A DNA stretch of 64,000 bases from an uncultured Lachnospiraceae bacterium (GTDB lineage: Bacteria; Bacillota; Clostridia; Lachnospirales; Anaerotignaceae): contig CALWSU010000001.1 of NCBI GenBank assembly GCA_944384295.1, positions 62,001 to 126,000 on the forward strand, written 5' to 3'. Numbering within the stretch: position 1 is the first letter of the stretch; every line of letters starts with the position of its first letter. This document shows positions 17,427 through 27,135 of this stretch, piece after piece. A program made the position numbers and the translations under genes. Below the pieces are notes generated by a model. The model did no database searches and was not told the origin of the DNA. It was given only the letters and a program-made list of their open reading frames with translations.

Positions 17427-19418
17427 ATGCAGCAAAAACATTTTGGCTTTGTGAATACCGCTTCTTATCTGACCGCAATTTGTGAGATTGCCTGTAGCTA
17501 TGCTGTGGCATTGGCAGATTTTGTCAAGAAAAATCATACCTTTCCCACACACCCTATGTCTGATACCGCTGCATATCAGCAAATACAACAAAACATGCAG
17601 GCATTTGCTTACCGCTGTTATATTACGGCACAAACACCAGTTTTTATGCCGCTATATCAACTGATTGCCAAAAAACAGCTTCCTCCTGCTGTGGTGCATA
17701 CCTGTATCTGCTGCATTGCATGGGAATTGGATGCAACATTTCGTCAGCATATACGCAGTATGCCTTCCTTTGGACAAACCAAATTTTTGACTTTAGAATT
17801 GGTTTGTGCCTTGCAAATGGTTTGCACTGCGGATATGCCAACACCTCCCAGATGGGAAGAGTTACAACCCTATTGTATGCCCCAAAAACAGCCACACCTT
17901 TTGGACCATTTGCGTTTACACCCCGTTTTGCTGGCGTTTTTATTGGGACATCGACCACCCAAAAGTGAATTTTTCACCTATCGTATTGCATCACAAGCAC
18001 CTGACCCCGTATTTTCTTCGACGGTCTATGTATGGCAAGGTGTATCAGGCAGTGGAAAAAAATATCAAATTGCGCAAGCGCCTTCCAATGTATTATTTTG
18101 TGACTGTCATATGCTACATGTCCTTTCTGGTACACGTTTTGCACAAGCAATGCAGGAAATTTGCCTGACAGCATTGGTATATCGTTGTCGTGTTTGTTTT
18201 TTTGATGCAGATGACATTTCGGAGCATAGCCGCCTTTTGCAGCTTTGTCAAGCACTTCACGCACAACAAACACTTGTTTTGCTTACCATCTATCAACACT
18301 TACCGCCCCTTTTGGCGCAATCATTGCATTATAAAATACAAACACCACCTGCATTTTCAGCAGAAGCCCAGCAAAAACTTTTATGTCACCATGCTCCAAC
18401 CATTTCGCAAGCAGAGAGCAAAGCCATATCCGAATTATTTACACTCTCGCCTGCGCAAACTATCGCAGCCGCAAAAACATTAGATTTCTTTCGTCCGCAA
18501 AACCAAAAAGAAAAAATGCGCCTTTGTTTTACACAATGCGGCGCAAATCTGCATACATTAGCAGAACAGATTCCAGCACACTTTACATGGGCAGACTTAG
18601 TCCTTCCAAAAGATTTATGTGAACAGATTCGCCAAAGCTGTTTTTTTGTGAAGTATCGTCAACAGGTCTATCATACTTGGGAATTTGAAAAACGAATCAC
18701 CTATGGGCGTGGGCTGAATATATTGTTCAGCGGACCGCCCGGCACAGGTAAAACTATGCTGGCGCAGGTCATCGCAAACGAATTGCAGTTAGAATTGTAT
18801 CGTATTGACTTATCTTCTGTAGTATCCAAATACATTGGAGAAACAGAAAAAAATTTAGAAAAAATATTCGATGAGGCACAAAAAGGAAGCTGTATTTTAT
18901 TTTTTGATGAGATGGACGCGCTTTTTGGCAAACGCTCCGAAACCAAAGACGCACATGACAAATACGCCAATCTGGAAACAGCATATTTGTTGCAGAGATT
19001 GGAACAGTATGATGGTGTTGTATTGATGGCGACCAATTACTTTTCCAATATTGACGAAGCATTTTTACGCCGGATTCATTTTGTATTTCATATTCCTTTT
19101 CCTGATGCAGTACAACGTCGAGAACTTTGGAAAAAGGCATTTCCTGCCGCTGCGCCGCTCGCGGCTGATGTTGATTTTGATTTTTTGAGTACACAATTCA
19201 TGCTGAGTGGCGCACGCATCAAACAAATTGCATTGTCTGCCGCTGTATTTGCCGCCGCTAAACCATGCAGCATTGATATGTACTGTATCTTACGTGCGCT
19301 TATCATTGATTTACAAAAACAAAATCATACTTTTGTGCGGCAAGAATTTGGAAAATATCAGCATATCTTAGATTTTTTGGGGGAATATGAAAATGACACA
19401 ACAAACGCCATTGACTGA
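17427..19418 (+). CDS. AAA+ ATPase 1 of the CIS locus (Afp15-like)
   Basis: I place the start at ATG 17427 behind AGGAGG, giving 663 residues. Residues 1-200 match no domain I know and are Cys-rich. A degenerate P-loop GVSGSGKKYQ lies near residue 205. The C-terminal half is a full AAA+ module: GPPGTGKT near 435, sensor and pore region SKYIGETEKNLEKIF, Walker B ILFFDEMDALFG near 490, then an arginine finger region DEAFLRRIHFVF. CIS loci usually encode one such ATPase (Afp15), thought to act in particle assembly or maturation. It overlaps the next gene by 32 bases. Confidence 0.85.
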   Translation: MQQKHFGFVNTASYLTAICEIACSYAVALADFVKKNHTFPTHPMSDTAAYQQIQQNMQAFAYRCYITAQTPVFMPLYQLIAKKQLPPAVVHTCICCIAWELDATFRQHIRSMPSFGQTKFLTLELVCALQMVCTADMPTPPRWEELQPYCMPQKQPHLLDHLRLHPVLLAFLLGHRPPKSEFFTYRIASQAPDPVFSSTVYVWQGVSGSGKKYQIAQAPSNVLFCDCHMLHVLSGTRFAQAMQEICLTALVYRCRVCFFDADDISEHSRLLQLCQALHAQQTLVLLTIYQHLPPLLAQSLHYKIQTPPAFSAEAQQKLLCHHAPTISQAESKAISELFTLSPAQTIAAAKTLDFFRPQNQKEKMRLCFTQCGANLHTLAEQIPAHFTWADLVLPKDLCEQIRQSCFFVKYRQQVYHTWEFEKRITYGRGLNILFSGPPGTGKTMLAQVIANELQLELYRIDLSSVVSKYIGETEKNLEKIFDEAQKGSCILFFDEMDALFGKRSETKDAHDKYANLETAYLLQRLEQYDGVVLMATNYFSNIDEAFLRRIHFVFHIPFPDAVQRRELWKKAFPAAAPLAADVDFDFLSTQFMLSGARIKQIALSAAVFAAAKPCSIDMYCILRALIIDLQKQNHTFVRQEFGKYQHILDFLGEYENDTTNAID

Positions 19419-21285
19419 TTATCTGACATTGACATATCGCGCATTATCGGCTGCACAAAATGGACAACCTATTTCCGTAACGCCTATGCTTGCGGATTTA
19501 GGCGCAAAATATCCAGATGCATCACCTGTACGACTGCAACGCGCTTTTGGATTGTCTCCATTGCAGCTTTATGCAATATTAGTATCTTATGCTTTGTATC
19601 ATGCGCCAACCAGTGGACGAAATTATTCGACAGTATCGCAAAACAGTATTTTGCCTACTGTGGGACATTGTACGGCATCTTTTGCACCCCATCTGCCGCG
19701 TGATTGGTTTTGCTCTTTTTCTCCCGATTTTCTGCGGCTTTGCTTTCTGCCGCCATCGTATGACATGCCTTCTCTTGCGGAATATCATTTGATTTTGCCG
19801 CCGGAACTGGTGTATTTTTTGGAAGATACTGCTTTTGTATCTCCACCATATCTATGCAATATACAACCGCTTGCTTGTGCACAAACATCTAGGTACACCC
19901 TTCCGCCACATACGATATTATATCTATATGGTGCGTCTGGAAGTGGCAGGTTACACTTTGTTCGTACCTGTTTGATGCCACAAAGTGACATCTGGCTATG
20001 TTCGCTTTCTGCCTTGCTGGCTCTGGAACTAGCAAAAAGACAATATGCCGGTCTTTTATTGCTGCGTTTGACAATCTTGGAGCAAAAACCACTCTGTTTT
20101 TCCGACTGTGTCCTAGAGCAAATCAAACAGCAGGACATACTTTGGCTATGCCGGCTTTTTACAGAATTGCATGAAGTTGATGCGAAAATCATATTGTTTG
20201 GAGAGGAACCCCTACCGCCCGCGCATTTATTATGCCGTCGGTTTTTGATGATTTCTCATACACCCCCTGCGCTCACATTTTCCGAATCAAAAGCACTATG
20301 GGAAGCACAAGGAAAAGATATAGACGGTACAGCTTTGGCAGAAAGATTCCATTTTTTACCTGGACAAATACGTCAAATTGTACGACAAACAACGCCATGC
20401 ACTACAGAAACATACTTACAGGCATGTCGGGAACATGCGCATACCATACCTTTGACTGGCGTACGTTTTTTGGAACCTCAAGGCACATGGGACGATTTGA
20501 TATTAGCGAAACGAGAAAAGGACATATTACGCCACGCCTGCGATTATATCCACCACAGCGCAACGGTATATGAAGATTGGGGCTTTGGTGAAAAGCTGCC
20601 TTATGGCAGGAATTTGAGCGTACTGATGGAAGGTCCACCCGGTACAGGCAAAACCATGGCAGCAGGGATACTGGCAAATGACTTGGGGCTGCCTTTACTG
20701 CATCTGAATACCGCGCAAGTGCTTTCCCGATATATTGGGGAAACTGAAAAACAATTAAAGCAAGTTTTTACATTAGCGGAACAAGCAAACGCAATTTTAT
20801 TGATTGATGAAATGGACGTACTTTTCGGCAAACGCGCGCAAATCAAGGACGCGCACGACAAATACGCTAATATGCAGACCTCTTTTTTGTTACAGCAGAT
20901 AGAAAGTTTTCGTGGCATACTGCTTTTAACCACAAATTTTCTGACAAATGTAGACGAGGCATTTTTACGCCGTATACAGTTTGTGGTACATTTTTCACTG
21001 CCCACAGAGGCGGAGCGTTTGCGGCTTTGGCACTTGATGTTCCCCCCTGCCCTGCCAGTTGCGGACAATGTGGATTTTGCGTTTTTGGCAAAGCAATTTC
21101 CGCTTTCAGGCGGCGAAATCAAAAATATTGCATTACATGCCGCATTTCTTGCCGCAGGTACAGAAAAAGCCGTTGACATGCAGATACTGCTGCAAGCACT
21201 GCAAAGCACACTGGGCAAACAGGGAAAAGTGCTGCTGCGGGAGGATTTTGGGGTATATGGGTATTTATTGGAACCAGAAGGCTGA
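19387..21285 (+). CDS. AAA+ ATPase 2 of the CIS locus, paralogue of ATPase 1
   Basis: The protein has 632 residues and the same layout as ATPase 1: an unassigned N-terminus, a degenerate P-loop GASGSGR near residue 180, and an active-looking AAA+ module with GPPGTGKTMAAG near 415, YIGETEKQLKQVF, Walker B ILLIDEMDVLFG near 470 and a FLRRIQFVVHF region. The shared stretch GKRxxxKDAHDKYAN in both proteins shows common origin; the N-terminal halves differ. An ATG six bases downstream of the chosen start (19393) is also possible. Two ATPases suggest either a hetero-oligomer or different substrates, for example particle parts and cargo. Confidence 0.85.
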   Translation: MKMTQQTPLTDYLTLTYRALSAAQNGQPISVTPMLADLGAKYPDASPVRLQRAFGLSPLQLYAILVSYALYHAPTSGRNYSTVSQNSILPTVGHCTASFAPHLPRDWFCSFSPDFLRLCFLPPSYDMPSLAEYHLILPPELVYFLEDTAFVSPPYLCNIQPLACAQTSRYTLPPHTILYLYGASGSGRLHFVRTCLMPQSDIWLCSLSALLALELAKRQYAGLLLLRLTILEQKPLCFSDCVLEQIKQQDILWLCRLFTELHEVDAKIILFGEEPLPPAHLLCRRFLMISHTPPALTFSESKALWEAQGKDIDGTALAERFHFLPGQIRQIVRQTTPCTTETYLQACREHAHTIPLTGVRFLEPQGTWDDLILAKREKDILRHACDYIHHSATVYEDWGFGEKLPYGRNLSVLMEGPPGTGKTMAAGILANDLGLPLLHLNTAQVLSRYIGETEKQLKQVFTLAEQANAILLIDEMDVLFGKRAQIKDAHDKYANMQTSFLLQQIESFRGILLLTTNFLTNVDEAFLRRIQFVVHFSLPTEAERLRLWHLMFPPALPVADNVDFAFLAKQFPLSGGEIKNIALHAAFLAAGTEKAVDMQILLQALQSTLGKQGKVLLREDFGVYGYLLEPEG

Positions 21286-21310
21286 GAAAAAAATAAAAAT
21301 ACAAAAAGAA

Positions 21311-21343
21311 AGAAGTCAGAAACAAATTTTGTTTCTGACTTCT
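21311..21343. terminator. Bidirectional terminator between ATPase 2 and the SLH gene
   Basis: The stem AGAAGTCAGAAAC/GTTTCTGACTTCT with a short loop is flanked by T runs on both strands. It ends the rightward CIS operon and probably also the leftward SLH gene. Confidence 0.85.
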
Positions 21344-21444
21344 TTTGTTATTTGTTATTGCTGTTTCAGACGCGTATTACGCGCTCTGTATGACAGGTAA
21401 GATACCTGTATTTACTGTTTCACTCTGTGAAAAACCATGTTGGC

Positions 21445-24400
21445 TTATGCGCCAGGATTAACAGTGATTGTGTATTTACCTACTACAGAACGATCTGCGG
21501 AAAGTACAAATAATACATCGCCTGTTTCTACATCATCACTTTCTGCTGTTGCATCATCAAACTTATATGCATCTTGAACATCGCCTACACCAGTACTAGC
21601 AACTACTTTCAATGTTGCGCCTGTGCTATCTTCATCCAATGTTACTTTCAGAGCATCTACCAATGCAGTAGCTGTTGGAGCAGCACCAGTAATGGTAATA
21701 GTACCAGCACCGTCAGGCAAAGCCGCTGTTTCGGCGTTTGCTACTTCATAAGCACCTGCTGTTGCAATCACAACGCCTTTGTTTGCATGTTTTACACCAC
21801 TCAAATCAATTTCAAATTTGTAAACAGGTGTAATTGCGTTGCCACTAGCATCACAGAACTGTACTGCGCCATATTTTTTCACATCTGGACCAGGATCTGT
21901 AACATTTACAAAGAAGCCAATACCTTCCTTTGTGCCACCATCTACTGCAACTTCCAGATTCTCATTTTTATGAGCGGGTTCTCCATCCAAATCAGCCTTA
22001 TCATCACTAAATGTGTAATTCATCTTTTCTGCACCTGCAGGAGCAATCACTGCAAAACCAGTCCAGTAACCAGCAGTACCTAGACCAGTATTGTTCTTAT
22101 GCTGTACTAAGCCAGTTGTTGTCACTTTTACAACATTTATAGTGTCAGCAGATAAGGTACCATCTAATTCAATTTTATGTTCAGTAAATAACTTTCCTTC
22201 TGGCACATTAGCTTCTGCCTTAGGATCATCAATATTTGCTTTCACCAAATTATCTTTTGTCAATTGTGTCAGCATGTATTCTACTGTTACATTTTCTGCT
22301 GTCACTACACTTTCACCAAATACAGCGCCTTTGATTGTAATACCAATACCTGTCAAACCAAGCGCTTTTTTGTCATCTTTAGACAATGCAATGCTTACAC
22401 TCTTTTTATCATCAGATACTTTCGCAGTGCCTGTGAATTTTGTACCATTCCACAGATAGTTAGCTGCTTTTGCACCTTCTGTTTGATCAAATGTACCATT
22501 TGTCAATGTGATTTTAAATGTAGTGCTGCCTTCTGCTGCTGTTACATTCTGTACTTTAATATCTTCATTAGCATGTTTGATTTCAATTGTTGTGTTAGAA
22601 CCAGTTGCTACCAAATCAGATTTTGCATTTTTCAGATTTTCCTGAGGAACAGTTGCTGTCAATGCAATTGCGCCTTCTGTTGCTGCACATGTTGTATCTT
22701 TTGGCAGATAGATTGTAACTGTCAATGTATCATTTTCTACTGTTGTTGTTGTTACAGATTTTACTTTTGCTTTTAAGCCAGAAGGCAGATTGCCATTAGG
22801 AGAAACGAACCAAGAAGTTACATCATCGTCTGCTTTCAGTCCAACAAATGCTGTGTTACCAGCTGTCAGAGTTACCTCTGCATCGCTAAATGCATTTGTT
22901 TTACCAGAGATAGCTTTTGCTCCAAATGTAATATCCTGACCTTCGGTTGCTGTGATGGTACGATCTTCTGCATCAGTTGCTTTGTTTGTAGCAGAGTCCG
23001 CACCTTTAGATGTTACAGTAATTTTACCTTTCCATGTTACAGTACCTTCAGCTTCGTCACAACTTGTTGTAGCTACTGTTACTTCATATTTTTCAGAATC
23101 AATCAGTTTTGTTGCGTCTGCTTTGATTACTGCTTCAACGCCATCTTGCATACTGCCACCAGCAATTGTACCAGAAGGCAGAGCTACACTTGTCAAACCA
23201 GCCAATTTTGCCAATTCTGCTTTTGCACCAGCTGTCTGGTCTACCAAAGAGAATGTTACAACTTTTTCTACATAATCTGTATCTCCACCAGACTGTGCTG
23301 CCAGTTTCAAAGTTGCATTCCAGTTATCACCAGATTGTTCTACTTTTACTACTGTCAAATCATAGCTTGCCGCTTCGATACTATTGTCTGTCAGATAACC
23401 TTCAATTGCTTCTTTTACTTTAGCAGGATTTGTTACATCTATTGCTGTAGTATCTACTTTAACAGTTACTGTACCAGTCAATTCGCTTGCAATATTTGTT
23501 TCCCAAGCATCCATTGCGCCCTGGTTCACTGCATTGATTTTGAATGTATAAGTAACTGTTGTTGTGTAACCATCGCCACTTGTTACAGTTGCGGTTAATG
23601 TTACAGCTTTCTGTTCATCTCTAGCAGATTCTAAAACTTCTGCTCGATAATCTGCACCATATTTATCAGCTTTTACATATGTTGCATCACCACTTGCCCA
23701 AGATACTTGTGCAGTACCGCCAGAAGCCAAAGTTACAGTAGCAGGCAATAATTCTGCATCGCCTTTATCTACAACTGCAACTGTACCTTCTTCTTCTGTG
23801 AAGAGAGCTGTAATTTTGCTATCAGCTGCCAAAGCTGCTTTTGCTTCTTCTTCAAACTGTGCCTGAGACAGTTTTACAGTAAATTCGCCCAAGTCTACAG
23901 TCTGACCTGCATAAGTCAATGTTACGTTCTTTTTGCCCAGTACAGAGCTATCGAAATCTGTAGTTACCAAAGTTGCAATATCTGCATAAGCTACCTGTTT
24001 GGTTTCTTCTGTACCTGCTGTAGCACCTGCTGGTGTTACTGTCTGAGTTACATCCAATACCAGACCAGTCAGATCCAGTGCTTCGCCTTTGTAGTATTCT
24101 GTTTTGTATTTGCTGGATTCATTCTTTACAACTTTTGTAATCTTTGTAGTAGCAACATTGTCTACTGGTTTGCCAGATTTATCTACTACCTGACCAGTAC
24201 CACCTGTTGTAACACTACCTGTTACTTGAGATTTATCCTGTACAGTTACTTTCTGTGTAGTAACAACGTCTTTGATTGTACCATTGGTGTCTGCGATTTC
24301 AACTTCAGCAGTATTTGCAACCAATGTACCTACTGTTGCACCCTGTGTGAATTTTACTGTAGCTTTAGCAGAATTTTTTGCTTCTAACATATTAACTTTA

Positions 24401-26631
24401 GAGCCGATAGTTACTGCTGTTACACCACTATCTAATGTTACAGTACCTACTGTACCTTTACCTGTAATTGTAGCTGCACCAGTTACAGTTGCTTTAGCAA
24501 CACTACCGCTATCTACTGTCAGTGTGCCTATGGATACAGTTGCGTTATTTACTGTAGCACCTGCAACTGTCAAGTTGCTAGCATCTAATTTCAATGTATC
24601 AATTGTGCCACCTGTTGCTGTTACACCAGCGGGTGCTGCTGTAAGATCTAATGTACCTACTTTACCACCCTTTACATTGTATGTAGCGCTTGCTTTTGTT
24701 GCTAAGTTGGTAATATTTGCACCATCTACAACATTGATTGTAGCTGCTGTACCAGTGTTGTTCACAGTACCTGTTACAGTACCTGCAATGTTTACTACTG
24801 CATTTTCGCCTCCAGCTATTACATCTACTTTAGCTGCTGTACCTTTTACTGTCACAGGACCTGCGCCGTTTACATTAACATTTGCTGTTGCAGCACCAGT
24901 TACATTTACAGTACCTTGTTTAATGTTGATTGTAGTTGCTGTATCTTTTACATTGAATGTTGCGTCAGAAACTGCTTCAACATTTGTAGTAGTTGTTTTG
25001 AAGTTATTGTTTACAGTTGCTTTTGGTGCTTTCACAGTCAAAGTATCCAATGCAACACCATTTGTATCTGCACCAGCATCCATCAATTCGATTTTTGCTG
25101 CATTATCTGCATTGATGATCAAGCTCTGGCCAGCAGCGATTGAGGTACCATCTTCAAACTGAACAGTCAATGTACCTTTACCAGCGAATGTAATAGTATT
25201 TTTAGTAGAGGTTGTAACTGCATTTTTATCTTTTACCAAAATCTTATAGTTTGCAGATTTTGTTGTTTCTGCTGCTTCTACAGCCTTTTCCCATGTTTTA
25301 TTAGTTGTACCGTCTACTACGAATGTAGGTGTTACAACAACATCATCGTCATCGGAGCTGGAGCTGCTACCGCCGCCACCGCCACCGCCGCCGCTGGTGG
25401 ATGTTGTAGGTTTTTCGATACCTTCAGCTACTTCTGTTTTGTTTACTGTCAAGCTGCTGCCTACTGTGATACCATTTGCATTTGCTTCCAGAACTTTTAC
25501 AGTACCAGAACCGCTTACGTTTGCTTTTGCATCAGCAATAACAGTATCTACAGTTGCGCCTTTGTTTACGTATACTTTGGAGCCTTCAGCGTCTTTTGTG
25601 ATTTCTACTGTTTTGATGTCTTTATTTACATCTACAGCTGCTGTACCGTCCAATACCAGTTTATCAGCTGCTACAGACAGTTTTACAGTTTTGTCTGTAT
25701 CCAGATTCTTTGTGATTGTGATTGTGCCTACAGAGCCTTTGAAGTTGTCTTCGCTCAATGTGGACAATGCACTGATTTCAACAGAAGGAATTTTTGTTTC
25801 GCCAGTCAATACAACTTCAGCGCCTTCTTTTTCTACAATCAGTTTACCGTTCAGAGTTACGCCGTCCAGTGTCAACGCATCAGCTGCACCACCGCGTACT
25901 ACGATATTACCTTTTACGGTTGTGTTTTTCACAGTTACTTTACCGTCTGTCAGAGCTGCATCAATGATCAGGTTGCCATCGATTGTCTGATCTGCGATTT
26001 CAGTAGCTTCTGTTACCACTACATCATTTGCAGTTACGCCACCGATTACACGGTTCAAAGAAGAAACTGCTTCTGCTCTTGTAATGGACTGATTTGCTGC
26101 AAATGTGCCATCAGGATAGCCGCTCATGAAACCAGCGTTTACTACTGCGCCTACGCTGCCCTGTGCCCATGCAGGAATGCTGTCTGTGAAGCCTGCTGCA
26201 CCAGTTGCATCCTGTTCCAGACCTGCTGCGTTTGCGATCATAACTGCAGCTTCTGCTCTTGTGATAGTTGCGCTAGGTTTGAATGTGCCATCTTCGTAGC
26301 CACTGCAGTAACCTGCTGCAACTGCGATTGCAACTGCATTATAGAACCAGTTGCCAGGCTGTACATCGCTGAAAGAAACTTCGCCTGTTTCTGTCAGACC
26401 CAAAGCGTTATTCATCATGATTACAAATTCAGCTCTTGTTACAGAGTTGTTGGGTCTGAATGTGCCATCTTCATAGCCGCTGATCATGCCAGCATTTTCC
26501 CATTGTGTAATCACATCTTCTGCCCAGTGACCAGCGATATCGCTAGAAGCTGCGAATGCCTGCACAGGTGAAAATGCCAGTGCTGCTGCCAGTGCCATGG
26601 ACAAGGTTCTTTTCTTTGTTTTCTTGTTCAT
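21445..26631 (-). CDS. Giant SLH-domain surface protein with beta-solenoid-like repeats
   Basis: The protein has 1728 residues. A signal peptide (KKRTLSMALAAALAFSP, cleaved after AFA) is followed by three SLH domains (about residues 28-200, with the repeated GYEDGTF and ITRAE motifs), which anchor proteins to secondary cell-wall polymers. Next come a Val/Thr-rich repeat region, a Gly-Ser-Asp linker near residue 415, a long stretch of short Thr/Val/Asn/Gly repeats (about 440-800) suggesting a beta-solenoid, and Ig-like or uncharacterised modules to the end. No catalytic motif was seen. AGGAGG precedes the ATG by nine bases. It is transcribed alone towards the CIS locus. It may be an S-layer protein or adhesin. 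Confidence 0.9.
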   Translation of the reverse strand: MNKKTKKRTLSMALAAALAFSPVQAFAASSDIAGHWAEDVITQWENAGMISGYEDGTFRPNNSVTRAEFVIMMNNALGLTETGEVSFSDVQPGNWFYNAVAIAVAAGYCSGYEDGTFKPSATITRAEAAVMIANAAGLEQDATGAAGFTDSIPAWAQGSVGAVVNAGFMSGYPDGTFAANQSITRAEAVSSLNRVIGGVTANDVVVTEATEIADQTIDGNLIIDAALTDGKVTVKNTTVKGNIVVRGGAADALTLDGVTLNGKLIVEKEGAEVVLTGETKIPSVEISALSTLSEDNFKGSVGTITITKNLDTDKTVKLSVAADKLVLDGTAAVDVNKDIKTVEITKDAEGSKVYVNKGATVDTVIADAKANVSGSGTVKVLEANANGITVGSSLTVNKTEVAEGIEKPTTSTSGGGGGGGGSSSSSDDDDVVVTPTFVVDGTTNKTWEKAVEAAETTKSANYKILVKDKNAVTTSTKNTITFAGKGTLTVQFEDGTSIAAGQSLIINADNAAKIELMDAGADTNGVALDTLTVKAPKATVNNNFKTTTTNVEAVSDATFNVKDTATTINIKQGTVNVTGAATANVNVNGAGPVTVKGTAAKVDVIAGGENAVVNIAGTVTGTVNNTGTAATINVVDGANITNLATKASATYNVKGGKVGTLDLTAAPAGVTATGGTIDTLKLDASNLTVAGATVNNATVSIGTLTVDSGSVAKATVTGAATITGKGTVGTVTLDSGVTAVTIGSKVNMLEAKNSAKATVKFTQGATVGTLVANTAEVEIADTNGTIKDVVTTQKVTVQDKSQVTGSVTTGGTGQVVDKSGKPVDNVATTKITKVVKNESSKYKTEYYKGEALDLTGLVLDVTQTVTPAGATAGTEETKQVAYADIATLVTTDFDSSVLGKKNVTLTYAGQTVDLGEFTVKLSQAQFEEEAKAALAADSKITALFTEEEGTVAVVDKGDAELLPATVTLASGGTAQVSWASGDATYVKADKYGADYRAEVLESARDEQKAVTLTATVTSGDGYTTTVTYTFKINAVNQGAMDAWETNIASELTGTVTVKVDTTAIDVTNPAKVKEAIEGYLTDNSIEAASYDLTVVKVEQSGDNWNATLKLAAQSGGDTDYVEKVVTFSLVDQTAGAKAELAKLAGLTSVALPSGTIAGGSMQDGVEAVIKADATKLIDSEKYEVTVATTSCDEAEGTVTWKGKITVTSKGADSATNKATDAEDRTITATEGQDITFGAKAISGKTNAFSDAEVTLTAGNTAFVGLKADDDVTSWFVSPNGNLPSGLKAKVKSVTTTTVENDTLTVTIYLPKDTTCAATEGAIALTATVPQENLKNAKSDLVATGSNTTIEIKHANEDIKVQNVTAAEGSTTFKITLTNGTFDQTEGAKAANYLWNGTKFTGTAKVSDDKKSVSIALSKDDKKALGLTGIGITIKGAVFGESVVTAENVTVEYMLTQLTKDNLVKANIDDPKAEANVPEGKLFTEHKIELDGTLSADTINVVKVTTTGLVQHKNNTGLGTAGYWTGFAVIAPAGAEKMNYTFSDDKADLDGEPAHKNENLEVAVDGGTKEGIGFFVNVTDPGPDVKKYGAVQFCDASGNAITPVYKFEIDLSGVKHANKGVVIATAGAYEVANAETAALPDGAGTITITGAAPTATALVDALKVTLDEDSTGATLKVVASTGVGDVQDAYKFDDATAESDDVETGDVLFVLSADRSVVGKYTITVNPGA

Positions 26632-26750
26632 CGGAACTTCCCTCCTACAAAAAATCCTCTCACTTTGTGATGGTTATTCTGTACAGATAGCCCATAGAAC
26701 ACATGCTATGTAAACGGATAGAATGGGGTTACCGTTTTTTATATTGCACG

Positions 26751-26778
26751 ATATCTGTATAGGCATACCTATATCTGT
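26751..26778. promoter_or_regulatory. Palindrome with flanking direct repeats upstream of the SLH gene
   Basis: The inverted repeat TATAGG-CATA-CCTATA (26758-26773) is bracketed by two copies of ATATCTGT (26751-26758 and 26771-26778). It lies about 120 bases upstream of the SLH start, near where its promoter should be, and may be an operator. The remaining sequence to 26996 shows no gene. Confidence 0.35.
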
Positions 26779-26996
26779 TTAGAAGATTACCACATCTCTA
26801 AAAAAAATACAAGTGTTTCTTACAATTTGATACAAAATTGTAATAGAAATTTTTACTTTTCTTTTCTGATAAAACAAAGACTTGTACGATATACTTTTGT
26901 GTGGTTGTCGCCTTTTTGCGCATTTAGAGAACAGCATACATTTGTATCTGATATGCGTATTTTTGGAAGATATTGCATTTTCATACCATACTAGAA

Positions 26997-27025
26997 TTGA
27001 CAATATTGTATTTCTTTTCTATAAT
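26997..27025 (+). promoter_or_regulatory. Perfect consensus promoter of the pnuC-like gene
   Basis: TTGACA (26997-27002) and TATAAT (27020-27025) are spaced by exactly 17 bases. Transcription should begin near 27032, giving a leader of about 104 bases. Confidence 0.9.
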
Positions 27026-27031
27026 ATAAAA

Positions 27032-27117
27032 AACTGCCACCGGGTAGTAGAATGCATTGCATTCGCAGGTACATCGTTAGGTCTTTGCAGATGTGCCAAG
27101 CGAATGCTTTTTTATTT
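27032..27117 (+). promoter_or_regulatory. Leader with attenuator-like hairpin upstream of the pnuC-like gene
   Basis: The leader can form a long hairpin: GCATTCGC (27059-27066) with GCGAATGC (27100-27107), and inside it GGTACATC (27068-27075) with GATGTGCC (27090-27097). Six T residues follow at once, as in an intrinsic terminator, but the coding start comes 22 bases later. An alternative stem, GAATGC (27050-27055) with GCATTC (27059-27064), would break the outer stem. This is the layout of a transcription attenuator or riboswitch. It does not match the TPP or FMN riboswitch cores that I know. Confidence 0.6.
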
Positions 27118-27135
27118 TGAACAGGAGGTTATGAT

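Noticed and set aside
1..21350. Ordinary myovirus prophage
   Set aside because: No capsid, portal, terminase, integrase or lysis genes, while AAA+ ATPases and CIS-type hub and LysM proteins are present. The left edge is unseen, so this is not fully closed.
24272..25162. Long plus-strand open frame of 296 codons inside the SLH gene
   Set aside because: It is antisense to repeats rich in Thr, Val and Ala codons, which rarely give stops on the other strand; there is no ribosome site, and the SLH frame is clearly the coding one.
27032..27117. TPP or FMN riboswitch in the pnuC leader
   Set aside because: The conserved core blocks of these classes that I know are not present in the leader.
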